From the NCBI GenBank assembly GCA_948467395.1, contig CAOKDX010000002.1, forward strand, positions 124,001-188,000: a stretch of 64,000 bases of DNA, given 5' to 3'. The number at the start of each line of letters is the position of its first letter. The stretch's first letter is position 1. The notes beneath the pieces are model-generated. The model had not been told where the DNA came from. It saw only the letters and a list, made by a program, of their open reading frames with translations, and did no database searches. Below, piece by piece: positions 26,139-34,956 of this stretch. This stretch comes from an uncultured Clostridia bacterium. GTDB lineage: Bacteria > Bacillota > Clostridia > Lachnospirales > Lachnospiraceae. The position numbers and the translations under genes are program-made.

Positions 26139-29100
26139 CTAATTCTCTAACTGCTCTTCTATCAATTTCACTGATACCAGTGTTGACACACCTTTTTCCT
26201 GCATGGTGATCCCGTACAGGACATCCGCTGCCTCCATCGTGCCCTTCCTGTGGGTGATCACGATGAACTGTGTATTCTTAGTCAGCTTATGCAGATATTT
26301 GGCATACCGTTTTACATTGGAATCGTCAAGGGCTGCCTCTATCTCATCCAGGAGACAGAACGGCGACGGTTTCAGGTTCTGGATGGCAAAGAGCAGGGCG
26401 ATGGCAGTCAGCGCCTTCTCGCCTCCTGACAGCTGCATCATATTGCCAAGTTTCTTGCCCGGCGGCTGTGCATTAATGATAATGCCGGCCTCCAGCACGT
26501 CCTCATCCTCCACCAGCTCCAGAGTGCCCTTTCCACCGCCGAACAGTTCCCGGAACACCTTATCAAACTGCTTTTGTATATCTGAAAATTTCTCTGAAAA
26601 CTGACGCCGCATTTCCTCGTCCAGCTCGGCAATGATCTTCCTTAATGCCTCCTCGGATTCCACCAAGTCATCATGCTGGGATTTCAGCAGTGCATAGCGT
26701 TCGCTGACGGATTTATAATCCTCTATCGCATTGACATTCACATCTCCGAGATCCCGGATCTTTATTTTTGTCTCTCCCACATTCGCCTTCATTCTTGTGT
26801 AGGAGATGGACATGTCGATCTCCATTTCCTCGGCATTGTGATAAGTCAGTTCATATTCATCCCACATATAATTTACTTTGCTCTCCAGCTTATCTTCCAA
26901 ATTCCCCCTGCGGGAATCCAGCCGGAAAATTTCCTTATTCAGCTCATTAATATGCTCCATCAGCTTATCTCTTCTGTCAAAGAAATCTTTCTGCGATGCG
27001 ATGTTATCGTCCTTCTGCTTTGTCTCCTCCTCAATATCCGCCAGCAGCTGGGCAATCTCCTCCCCCAGCGCCTCATATTTTTCTTCGTAGCCCCGGATGG
27101 CCTCCTGCATTTTCTCTACGGCGCCGTCCGAGCTGTCCTGTTCTTCCATCAGGCGGTCGTATTCCGCCTGCAGTTCCCGAATAGTTCCCTGAATGCGGTG
27201 GATATTCTCGGATATGTAATTATTTTTCTGCTGAAAGGAAGATATATCAAGGCGTATCTGCGCCAGCTCATCCTGGCATTCCGCCTGCCTCTCATGCTGC
27301 CGTTCCAGTTCACCCGTCAACGCCTGAACCTTTTCTTTTGCCTGTTCTTCCCTTGTTCCGCTCTCCTCCAGTTCCTGATTGATCCGGGTAAGAGCCTCCT
27401 CCAGTATGGTCTTCTGTTCCTCAATCTCCCTGCCGTCACCCATGATGGCAAGGTATTCTTTTTCCTTCTGCTCCTTGATGCTGACGGCCTGCTCAAATTT
27501 AATGCCGGCGGTATTTTGCTTTAGCTCCAGTTCTTTTAGAAGTTCACTTTTGGCATTTGCCTCCCTCACAAATTCCTCTGCCTGGGCGGTGGCATTCCCA
27601 ATCTCGGATCTGTTGTCCTCCATCTCTTTCCTGATATTCCGGATTGACTGCTGCAGCGCCTCCATCTCACGGCGTCGTCCCAACAGATTGCTGCTATTCC
27701 GGAACGCCCCGCCAGACAGAGATCCTCCCGGATTCAGCAGCTCCCCTTCCAGCGTCACGATCCGGACAGAGAAATGATACTTGCGGCTGAGCTCCATGGC
27801 GTGATCAATGGTATCCACCAGAAGATAGCGCCCCAGCAGATATTCCATCACCTTGTCATATTTCTCTTCCCGTTCCACGTAACCGGCAAGATTGCCCAGC
27901 ACTCCCTTTTCCGAAAGAATTTCCCCATGGAATGCCTTTTCCTTCTTTGGGGTCACAGTCGTCAGCGGCAGGAAGGTGGCCCGCCCATGATGGTTTTTCT
28001 TCAGCAGATCGATCATCTTTCTCGCCACATGTTCATCTTCCGTAACGATATTCTGTATATTTCCGCCAAGTGCCGTCTCCACTGCCGTCTCATATCTTCC
28101 GTCTACCTGAATAATATCCGCCACTACGCCGAGTATGCCCGGATTCTGTCTTTTTTGTTCCATCACCTTTCGGATGCTCTGTCCATATCCATCATAGCGC
28201 TCCGCCATATTTTTCAGAGCATCCAGCTTTGAATTTTCTATATGGTATTTCTTCTGAATATCCTGCTGCTTCTGCTGCAGCTTCTGGATGCGGCTGCGCT
28301 CTTCCTCTGCCCGGGCAAGCAGTGCTTTCCTCGCCACATATTCCGCATCAAGCTCCCTCCTGGCTGCATTCAGGGCGGCTTCTTCCTTTTCCATCTCCTC
28401 TGTGGCGGCAGATACCTGGGATTTATTTGAAAGGATCTTCTGATTCAGTTCCACCCTGCGCAGGTTGTTTTGTTCCAGCATGGCCTTTGCCTTCTGCTGT
28501 TCCACGATGATTTGGGAAGAGACATTGATGGAATCCATAATAGTATCATTCTGCTCATTCAGCTGGATCTCTTTCTCTGTAATATCCCTTTCCAGCGCAG
28601 CCAGCGCCTCTCCGGCTTCCTTCTCTCTTGTCTCCATTTCAGAGAGCTGTTCCAGCGCTTCTTTCTGATTTTCCTGATATCCCTTTAATTCCGTCTCTGC
28701 CTCGGCACGGTTTGCCTCCAATGCATCCGTCCGCTCCTTATAATATTCCTTTCCCTGGGTTACAGAGGATATCTTTTCCTTCGTAATGCGGACTTCACTC
28801 TCAAAATTCGTTCTTAGAAGCTTATTGTTATTGACTTTTTCCTTTTTTCGTTCTATGGAGTCGTCAAATTCAGCAATACTGGCCTCGATTTCCTCATATT
28901 GTGCTTTGGACTGTTCCTTCTCGGCCTTTGCCTGTTCCAGTTCCTTTGCCGTGTTCTCTGTATTTACCCGAAGCTCGTCGATCTCCTTCTGCAGGCTGTC
29001 ATAATCCATCCGAAACAGACCGATTTCATATTTTTTCAGTTCCTCTTTGAAATTCAGGTACTCTCTCGCCTTCTGTGACTGCAGCTGCAGAGGCCCGATC

Positions 29101-29702
29101 TGTTTGTCCAGTTCGGTAAGTATATCCTGGACACGCAAAAGATTCTGGCTTTCGGCAGCCAGATTTTTTTCGGCGGCAGCTTTTCTTTTTTTGAACTTCA
29201 CAATTCCGGCAGCCTCGTCGAACAGCTCCCGCCGTTCCTCGGGTTTGCCGCTGAGTATTCGGTCAATCTGTCCCTGGCCGATAATCGAATAACCCTCCTT
29301 GCCGATACCGGTATCGAAAAACAGCTCCTGCACATCCTTTAAACGACAGGTCACGCCATTGAGAAGATATTCGCTTTCCCCTGACCGGTAGACGCGGCGG
29401 GCAACCTTAACTTCTTCATAGGGAAGATTTAACTGGTGATCCTCATTGAATATCGTCAATGCCACAAAGGCGTAGCTCTGCGGCTGTCTCATCTCCGTGC
29501 CGGAGAATATAACATCCTGCATGCTTGCGCCCCGGAGCTGCTTTGCACTCTGTTCACCAAGTACCCAGCGAACGGCATCTGCCACATTGCTCTTTCCGCT
29601 TCCGTTTGGTCCGACAATACACGTGATCCCATTATGAAACTCGAAAACTAATTTATTGGCAAAAGATTTAAACCCATGAACTTCAATACTTTTCAGATAC
29701 AT
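26139..29702 (-). CDS. smc: Chromosome segregation protein SMC
   Basis: A 1187-residue condensin ATPase that compacts and segregates the chromosome with ScpA and ScpB (not in this window). It has the Walker A motif GPNGSGKSN (about residue 32), long coiled coils on both sides of a hinge (about residues 510-670, GILGVVADIIQVDGRYE), the ABC signature LSGGEKA near residue 1090 and Walker B FCLLDEIEAALD. The ATG at 29702, one base after the rnc stop, has GGAG 7 bases upstream; an in-frame ATG four codons earlier would overlap rnc. A very long antisense frame here is a shadow. Confidence 0.97.
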   Translation of the reverse strand: MYLKSIEVHGFKSFANKLVFEFHNGITCIVGPNGSGKSNVADAVRWVLGEQSAKQLRGASMQDVIFSGTEMRQPQSYAFVALTIFNEDHQLNLPYEEVKVARRVYRSGESEYLLNGVTCRLKDVQELFFDTGIGKEGYSIIGQGQIDRILSGKPEERRELFDEAAGIVKFKKRKAAAEKNLAAESQNLLRVQDILTELDKQIGPLQLQSQKAREYLNFKEELKKYEIGLFRMDYDSLQKEIDELRVNTENTAKELEQAKAEKEQSKAQYEEIEASIAEFDDSIERKKEKVNNNKLLRTNFESEVRITKEKISSVTQGKEYYKERTDALEANRAEAETELKGYQENQKEALEQLSEMETREKEAGEALAALERDITEKEIQLNEQNDTIMDSINVSSQIIVEQQKAKAMLEQNNLRRVELNQKILSNKSQVSAATEEMEKEEAALNAARRELDAEYVARKALLARAEEERSRIQKLQQKQQDIQKKYHIENSKLDALKNMAERYDGYGQSIRKVMEQKRQNPGILGVVADIIQVDGRYETAVETALGGNIQNIVTEDEHVARKMIDLLKKNHHGRATFLPLTTVTPKKEKAFHGEILSEKGVLGNLAGYVEREEKYDKVMEYLLGRYLLVDTIDHAMELSRKYHFSVRIVTLEGELLNPGGSLSGGAFRNSSNLLGRRREMEALQQSIRNIRKEMEDNRSEIGNATAQAEEFVREANAKSELLKELELKQNTAGIKFEQAVSIKEQKEKEYLAIMGDGREIEEQKTILEEALTRINQELEESGTREEQAKEKVQALTGELERQHERQAECQDELAQIRLDISSFQQKNNYISENIHRIQGTIRELQAEYDRLMEEQDSSDGAVEKMQEAIRGYEEKYEALGEEIAQLLADIEEETKQKDDNIASQKDFFDRRDKLMEHINELNKEIFRLDSRRGNLEDKLESKVNYMWDEYELTYHNAEEMEIDMSISYTRMKANVGETKIKIRDLGDVNVNAIEDYKSVSERYALLKSQHDDLVESEEALRKIIAELDEEMRRQFSEKFSDIQKQFDKVFRELFGGGKGTLELVEDEDVLEAGIIINAQPPGKKLGNMMQLSGGEKALTAIALLFAIQNLKPSPFCLLDEIEAALDDSNVKRYAKYLHKLTKNTQFIVITHRKGTMEAADVLYGITMQEKGVSTLVSVKLIEEQLEN

Positions 29703-29703
29703 T

Positions 29704-30402
29704 CTATTCTCCATCCTTCAGCAATAGTATTGTTTCGTAAGCAGCCATCTGTTCCGCACTTTTCTTTGTGTGGCCGCTGCCTTTCGCATACTGCACCCCG
29801 TTGATCTCACAGCAAACTTCGAACTGCTTGTCATGATCGGGGCCCTTCTCACTCGTTACAGGATACAGGATATGTGTATTCTCGTGGCTCTTTTCCTGTA
29901 TCATTTCCTGAAGAATGGTTTTGCTGTCATGAAACAGCTGTTTTTTCTCTATATCGGAGAGTACAAAATTCCTGACAAAGTCCCTGGCCGGTTCAAAACC
30001 GCCATCCAGATAGATGGCGCCGATCACCGCTTCAAAGGCGTCAGAAAGGATGGAATCCCTTTTGCTGCCGCCCGTCATATACTCTCCCTTTCCCAGATAA
30101 AGATATTTTCCAAGACAAATCTGCCTTGCCGCCCCGGCAAGGCTCATTTCACATACAAGACTGGCGCGCATCTTGGTCATCTTCCCCTCTACCATTTTCG
30201 AGTTGGCGCGGAAGATATACTCACTGCTGATAAGCTCCAGCACGGCATCTCCGAGAAATTCGAGACGCTCATTGTTGGCTGCATACTGCCAGTGCTTTTC
30301 ATTGGCATAGGAGCTGTGCGTCAGAGCATTTTTCAGAAGCTGCGCATTCCGAAACGTATATCCAATTATCTCCTGAAATTCCTTTAATCCCTGTGCGCTC
30401 AT
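29704..30402 (-). CDS. rnc: Ribonuclease III
   Basis: A 232-residue double-strand-specific endoribonuclease processing rRNA precursors and structured mRNAs. The signature NNERLEFLGDAVLEL (about residues 43-57) holds the metal-binding acidic residues, with SDAFEAVIGAIYLDGG completing the site. The C-terminal double-stranded RNA-binding domain ends with KGSGHTKKSAEQMAAYETI. GGAGG lies 8 bases before the ATG at 30402. It sits between plsX and smc. Confidence 0.97.
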   Translation of the reverse strand: MSAQGLKEFQEIIGYTFRNAQLLKNALTHSSYANEKHWQYAANNERLEFLGDAVLELISSEYIFRANSKMVEGKMTKMRASLVCEMSLAGAARQICLGKYLYLGKGEYMTGGSKRDSILSDAFEAVIGAIYLDGGFEPARDFVRNFVLSDIEKKQLFHDSKTILQEMIQEKSHENTHILYPVTSEKGPDHDKQFEVCCEINGVQYAKGSGHTKKSAEQMAAYETILLLKDGE

Positions 30403-30419
30403 TGACTATGCCTCCATCT

Positions 30420-31424
30420 CTAATCTCGTACCATCTCTGCTATCTTTTCGTTGATGCTGTTTTCCTTAAAGGCGATACACTGTCCGATCGCCGTCCTGAT
30501 CTCACTGCTCTTTGAATTCCCATGGGCTTTTACTACCAATCCTTTCAGCCCAAGCAGGGGAGCTCCGCCCTGGCTGCTGACATCAAATGTTTTCAAAAGT
30601 CCCCTCAAGGCCGGTTTGATCAGCACGGCGCCAATCTTAGTCCGGAGACTGGACAAAAGCCCTTCCTTAATGCAGCCCAGGAATGTAAGGGCCACGCCCT
30701 CAAAGAACTTTAGAATTACATTGCCGACAAACGCCTCGCAGACAAGGATATCACAACCGCCGCTGGCAATTTCCCTGGCCTCCACACTGCCGATAAAATT
30801 GATATCCCGGCATTCTTTCAAAAGGGGATAGGTTTCCTTCACCAGCTGGTTTCCCTTCTCCTCCTCTGTTCCGATATTGACAATCCCCACAGTGGGATTT
30901 TTCTTTCCCATTACATTCTCAAAATATACGGATCCCATCTGGGCAAACTGCAGCAGATGTTCCGGTCTGGCATCGACATTTGCCCCGCAGTCGATAAGGA
31001 GGGAAAATCCCTTCCTTGTAGGGAGAAATGGTGCAAGAGCCGGCCTTTTGATCCCCTTGATCCGTCCTACCACCAGCTGTCCTCCCACTAGAATCGCACC
31101 GGTGCTGCCGGCAGAGACGACAGCGTCCGCATCGTCATTCCTCACCAGATTCATTGCCACCACAAGGGAAGAATCCTTTTTTTCCCGGACTGCTTTAGTA
31201 GGCACCTCCCCCATATCAATAATCTCCGTGGCATTTTTAACTTCTATATTATCATCCAAATAGGTATATTTTCCCAATTCTTCCCGTATGGCGTCCTCTT
31301 TACCCACCAGGATCACTTTGATCTCCGGATGCTCGGCAACCGCCTCTACAGCTCCCCTTACTGTCTCCACCGGGGCATAATCGCCTCCCATGGCGTCCAG
31401 CGCCACTACAACCTTGTGATTCAT
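30420..31424 (-). CDS. plsX: Phosphate acyltransferase PlsX
   Basis: A 334-residue enzyme making acyl-phosphate from acyl-ACP, the entry to phospholipid synthesis with PlsY and PlsC. The start VVVALDAMGGDYAPVETV, GSTGAILVGG and VGIVNIGTEEEKGN are typical. The ATG at 31424 has GAGGAGG 8 bases upstream. In many Firmicutes acpP lies between plsX and rnc; here the gap is only 17 bases and acpP is absent. It begins the plsX-rnc-smc-ftsY-ilvA-hisZGD run with its own promoter. Confidence 0.95.
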   Translation of the reverse strand: MNHKVVVALDAMGGDYAPVETVRGAVEAVAEHPEIKVILVGKEDAIREELGKYTYLDDNIEVKNATEIIDMGEVPTKAVREKKDSSLVVAMNLVRNDDADAVVSAGSTGAILVGGQLVVGRIKGIKRPALAPFLPTRKGFSLLIDCGANVDARPEHLLQFAQMGSVYFENVMGKKNPTVGIVNIGTEEEKGNQLVKETYPLLKECRDINFIGSVEAREIASGGCDILVCEAFVGNVILKFFEGVALTFLGCIKEGLLSSLRTKIGAVLIKPALRGLLKTFDVSSQGGAPLLGLKGLVVKAHGNSKSSEIRTAIGQCIAFKENSINEKIAEMVRD

Positions 31425-31461
31425 AAGCACTACCTCCTCTTCGTCATACAATCCATCCTAT

Positions 31462-31490
31462 AATATACTAGATAACGATATAAAAGTCAA
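31462..31490 (-). promoter_or_regulatory. Sigma-A promoter of plsX-rnc-smc-ftsY
   Basis: On the minus strand TTGACT (31485-31490) and TATATT (31462-31467) are 17 bases apart. The -35 box abuts the uridine tract of the upstream cheR terminator. Confidence 0.8.
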
Positions 31491-31523
31491 ATAAAGAAAA
31501 CCACCCTGTTTTTCACAGGGTGG
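31490..31523 (-). terminator. Terminator of the folD-to-cheR operon
   Basis: On the minus strand a perfect 9-bp stem CCACCCTGT/ACAGGGTGG (31501-31509 with 31515-31523) is followed by TTTTCTTTATTT, 17 bases after the cheR stop. Confidence 0.9.
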
Positions 31524-31540
31524 AACTAATTTCTTATCAC

Positions 31541-32323
31541 TCACATCTTTTCGTAGAAGAAGGACTGAATCCCCTTAAATCCATAGTCGGCGGATCCAAT
31601 AATCTGTTCGGTACTTCCCACAAACAAAATTCCTTTGGGTGCCAGCGCCGCTGCAAATTTATTATAGATATCATCCTTTGCTTCCTTCGTGAAATAAATC
31701 ATTACATTCCGGCATACGATCATATGTATCCCTTTCGGATAGGGATCCTTCAGCAGATTGTGCTGCTGGAACTTAATACATGATTTCAGCTTGTCAGATA
31801 CCTTGACGATTCCCTTCCCATCATCTTCAATGTATTTATCCCGATACTTCTTCGGCAGCCCCTTCACACTCTTGTCAGGGTAATAACCTTTCTTCGCTTT
31901 CCCCAGCACCTCCAGGTCAAGATCAGTAGCCAGTATGTCAATCTGGTTCATGGGAAGAAACTCACTCAGTACCATGGCGAGAGAATATGGCTCATCCCCT
32001 GTGGAACAGGCAGCGCTCCATATCTTCAGCGGCCTGCTCTTATACCGGTTCAGGAGCATAGGAATGACTTCTTTTTCCATCGTCTGCCACTGCAGCGGAT
32101 TCCGATAAAATTCGGAGACATTGATCGTCAGATACGTGATAAATTTATCATATACCTCAGTATCCTTCTTCAGCAGCTGCAGAAAGCCGCTGTAATCCCT
32201 CACCTGGTATTTTGACATAAAATTATTGATCCTGCGTTTCATCTGGCTCTCTTTATAGGAATTCAAGTCTATCTCAGAGAGACGTAAATACTCGCTTTTA
32301 AAGGTTTCATATCCGTCTGCCAT
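31541..32323 (-). CDS. cheR: CheR-type protein-glutamate methyltransferase
   Basis: A 260-residue SAM-dependent methyltransferase with the CheR all-helical N-domain (FMSKYQVRDYSGFLQLL, ITYLTINVSEFYRNP) and the catalytic domain with SAACSTGDEPYSLAMVL (SAM motif I, about residue 100), ATDLDLEVLGKAKKGYY and CRNVMIYF. CheR methylates glutamates on chemoreceptors. No chemoreceptor, CheB or CheA gene is in this window; the gene is last in the folD-to-S1 operon, 6 bases after the S1 gene. The ATG at 32323 has an AGAG site 9 bases upstream that overlaps the S1 stop. Confidence 0.92.
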   Translation of the reverse strand: MADGYETFKSEYLRLSEIDLNSYKESQMKRRINNFMSKYQVRDYSGFLQLLKKDTEVYDKFITYLTINVSEFYRNPLQWQTMEKEVIPMLLNRYKSRPLKIWSAACSTGDEPYSLAMVLSEFLPMNQIDILATDLDLEVLGKAKKGYYPDKSVKGLPKKYRDKYIEDDGKGIVKVSDKLKSCIKFQQHNLLKDPYPKGIHMIVCRNVMIYFTKEAKDDIYNKFAAALAPKGILFVGSTEQIIGSADYGFKGIQSFFYEKM

Positions 32324-32329
32324 AATCAA

Positions 32330-33436
32330 TCACTCTTCGTCGTCAGCTTCCCTTATTCCAGAAGCTTCGGCTTCCTTTTTATTTTCTATTTCTATTGCTT
32401 TAATGCTGAGGCTGATCTTCTTCGTCTCTTCATTGAAATCTACGATCTTCGCCGTGATTTCCTGACCAACCTTCAGAACATCCGATGGTTTCTCAACATG
32501 ATCAATGGAAATCTGTGACACATGAAGCAGTGCATCGATTCCCTCCTCCAGCTCAACAAATGCACCGAAATCTGTCATTCTTGCCACTTTTCCGGTGATC
32601 ACAGTCCCCACGCCGTATTTGTCTGCCGCATCTCTCCATGGATTGTTCTCTTCCAGCTTCATCGTAAGGGCGATTTTAGTATCCTGGATATCCTTGATCA
32701 TAACCGTTACCTTGTCCCCTACCTTAAACAGCTTCTTCGGATCGTCCACACGTCCCCATGACATCTCTGAGATATGAAGAAGGCCGTCTGCCCCTCCGAG
32801 ATCGATAAAAGCACCGAAATCTGTCAGGTTTTTCACCACACCCTCGGTCATCATGCCAACCTCGATACGTGCCAGAAGCTCTTCCTGGGCTTTCTTCTTC
32901 TGTTCCACAACCAGCTGCTTACGGTCTCCGATTATCCTTCTCTTGTGAGGATTTACCTCTGTGAGGATAAACTCGATCTCCTGATCCTGATATTTGGAGA
33001 GATCCCTTTCATACATATCCGAAACAAGGCTGGCGGGAATAAACACGCGTCCCTCGCCGTAAGCAACGCTCAGCCCTCCTTTGAGAACGGCTACTACCTT
33101 GCCAGTCAGCACCTCTTTGTTCTCAAATGCCTCTTCAAATATTTTGTTCATCTTATCCTGCTGCAGTCTCTTGTAGGTAAGAAGAACCTGCCCCTCTCCG
33201 TCATTCACCTTCAGAACCTTAACAGTCATCTTGTCATCTTTCTTCACTTCGGCTGTCAAGTCAATATCCGTGTTATTACTATATTCATTCTTAGTTAATA
33301 TACCATCTGCTTTATATCCAATGTTTAAGATGATCTCATTGTCCTTAACTTCGATAACTGTCCCTTCTACAACCTCACCATTGTGGATTGTTACTAGTGA
33401 ATCCTCTAACATTTCTTCAAAACTTAAATCTGACAT
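32330..33436 (-). CDS. rpsA: S1 RNA-binding domain protein (ribosomal S1-like)
   Basis: A 368-residue protein with four S1 domains (about residues 15-85, 105-170, 190-260 and 275-345), the last two most canonical (GVVKNLTDFGAFIDLGGADGLLH and GKVARMTDFGAFVELEEGIDALLH). E. coli S1 has six domains; Firmicutes homologues have four and their role in translation initiation is less clear. It starts 13 bases inside the end of ispH. In several clostridia these two are one fused polypeptide; here they are separate frames that overlap. Confidence 0.92.
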   Translation of the reverse strand: MSDLSFEEMLEDSLVTIHNGEVVEGTVIEVKDNEIILNIGYKADGILTKNEYSNNTDIDLTAEVKKDDKMTVKVLKVNDGEGQVLLTYKRLQQDKMNKIFEEAFENKEVLTGKVVAVLKGGLSVAYGEGRVFIPASLVSDMYERDLSKYQDQEIEFILTEVNPHKRRIIGDRKQLVVEQKKKAQEELLARIEVGMMTEGVVKNLTDFGAFIDLGGADGLLHISEMSWGRVDDPKKLFKVGDKVTVMIKDIQDTKIALTMKLEENNPWRDAADKYGVGTVITGKVARMTDFGAFVELEEGIDALLHVSQISIDHVEKPSDVLKVGQEITAKIVDFNEETKKISLSIKAIEIENKKEAEASGIREADDEE

Positions 33437-34272
33437 GCCCTTAGAACCTCCTGTATAATGTTATTTGGGGTGGATGCCCCTGCAGTAATACCTAGGCTTG
33501 CAAACGAACTGAGAGAAATGGAACCCAGCTCATCTACTGTCTGTATAAAAAAAGTGTTTGCACACTGATTTTTACAAATCTCATACAGCTTTCGGGAATT
33601 GGAACTGTGCCTTCCTCCGATCACGATCATTGCCTCTGACCGGGCGGCAAGCTCTTCCGCCTCTTTTTGTCTGGTTGAGGTAGCGTTGCATATAGTATTC
33701 ACAACATATATATCATAACCTTTTTTTTCAATAATTTCAACTAATTCTTGAAATTTTTTGTAATTAAATGTCGTTTGTGCCACCACGCATATTTTCTGCG
33801 CCGGATCCGCCAGAGAAAAATCTTCTGCCTCTTCCGGTGTTTCAACAACAATCCCGTTTCCTTCCGTCCAGCCCAGAATCCCCTGAACCTCCGGGTGGGA
33901 TGCCGATCCGGTAATGATGATCTGATATCCTTTCCGGCTGTACTGCAATACCGTATCATGAATCTTTTTCACAAAAGGACAGGTGGCATCCTCGTAGGAT
34001 ATCCCCCTCTCTTCCAGGCTTTGGATCACATTTCGGGAAACGCCGTGTGACCGGATCACCAGAGTGGTGCCATCAGGGTCTTCGATTTCATCCTCCGGTC
34101 CGATCACGCGTACCCCCTTTTCCTCCAGGTCACGGACAACCTGCTCATTATGAATGATGGGGCCCAGTGTACAGACTCTGCCGTCCGTCCCCTCCGCCAG
34201 TCTGTATACACTGTCCACGGCCCTTTTTACCCCAAAGCAGAAACCCGCACTCTCTGCCAGCTCGATCTTCAA
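33424..34272 (-). CDS. ispH: 4-hydroxy-3-methylbut-2-enyl diphosphate reductase
   Basis: Last enzyme of the MEP isoprenoid pathway: a [4Fe-4S] enzyme making IPP and DMAPP. The 282-residue protein has the three cluster cysteines in AGFCFGVKRA (N-terminus), DATCPFVKKIH (about residue 95) and NTICNATSTRQKE (about 190), plus the catalytic TTFNYKK. I prefer the TTG at 34272 because GAGGTG lies 6 bases upstream and the protein then begins MKIELAESAGF; ATG/GTG codons at 34278/34281 sit inside the ribosome-binding site. Its end overlaps the S1 gene by 13 bases. Confidence 0.95.
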   Translation of the reverse strand: MKIELAESAGFCFGVKRAVDSVYRLAEGTDGRVCTLGPIIHNEQVVRDLEEKGVRVIGPEDEIEDPDGTTLVIRSHGVSRNVIQSLEERGISYEDATCPFVKKIHDTVLQYSRKGYQIIITGSASHPEVQGILGWTEGNGIVVETPEEAEDFSLADPAQKICVVAQTTFNYKKFQELVEIIEKKGYDIYVVNTICNATSTRQKEAEELAARSEAMIVIGGRHSSNSRKLYEICKNQCANTFFIQTVDELGSISLSSFASLGITAGASTPNNIIQEVLRACQI

Positions 34273-34277
34273 TCCCA

Positions 34278-34937
34278 TCACCTCTTTGATTCAGCGATCC
34301 CTCGTATGGCTGCCACAACCTCCGGGATCGTCATATAAGAGGTATCTACAAGAACGGCATCGTCTGCCGCTTTCAGCGGTGCGATTTCACGGTTCATATC
34401 CTGTTCATCCCGGGCGATGATATCCGCTTCAATCCGGTCCAGATCGCAGTCCTCGCCCTTCTCTGTCAATTCCTTGTACCGCCGTTCCGCGCGCACACGG
34501 GAACTGGCTGTCAGAAAAATTTTAGCCTCTGCGTCTGGAAGGACTACCGTTCCGATGTCCCTGCCATCCATGATCACATTATTTTCTGCCGCCATGGCCC
34601 TCTGCAGTTCCAGAAGCTTCGTCCGGACCACTGGATATTTTGCCACCACGGATGCATTTTTCCCCACTTCCTCTTTCCGGATCTCGGATGATACGTCGGT
34701 ATCGTTCAAATAGATGTGCTGGACTCCCTCCTGATATTCTATTTGTATCCGTATCGAAGAACATCCTGCGCTCACCGCTTCTTCGTCCCGTGTATCAATC
34801 CCGCTGCTGAGAAAATAATACGCCATGGCGCGGAACATTGCACCCGTGTCCACATAAATAAAATCCATCTCCTTCGCCACCAGCTTCGCAATGGAACTTT
34901 TCCCTGCCCCGGCAGGCCCATCAATTGCTATATTCAT
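34278..34937 (-). CDS. cmk: Cytidylate kinase
   Basis: Phosphorylates CMP and dCMP. The 219-residue protein starts MNIAIDGPAGAGKSS (P-loop) and has MDGRDIGTVVLPDAEAKIFLTAS and the lid region RAERRYKEL. GGGAGG lies 6 bases before the ATG at 34937. The order HI0933-like flavoprotein, cmk, ispH, S1 recurs in clostridia. Confidence 0.97.
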   Translation of the reverse strand: MNIAIDGPAGAGKSSIAKLVAKEMDFIYVDTGAMFRAMAYYFLSSGIDTRDEEAVSAGCSSIRIQIEYQEGVQHIYLNDTDVSSEIRKEEVGKNASVVAKYPVVRTKLLELQRAMAAENNVIMDGRDIGTVVLPDAEAKIFLTASSRVRAERRYKELTEKGEDCDLDRIEADIIARDEQDMNREIAPLKAADDAVLVDTSYMTIPEVVAAIRGIAESKR

Positions 34938-34956
34938 AAGTTACCTCCCATATTTG

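Noticed and set aside
26673-27524. Hydrophobic-looking plus-strand frame of 283 codons opposite smc
   Set aside because: Complement of Glu/Lys/Gln-rich coiled-coil codons, which read as Leu/Phe; no start signals.
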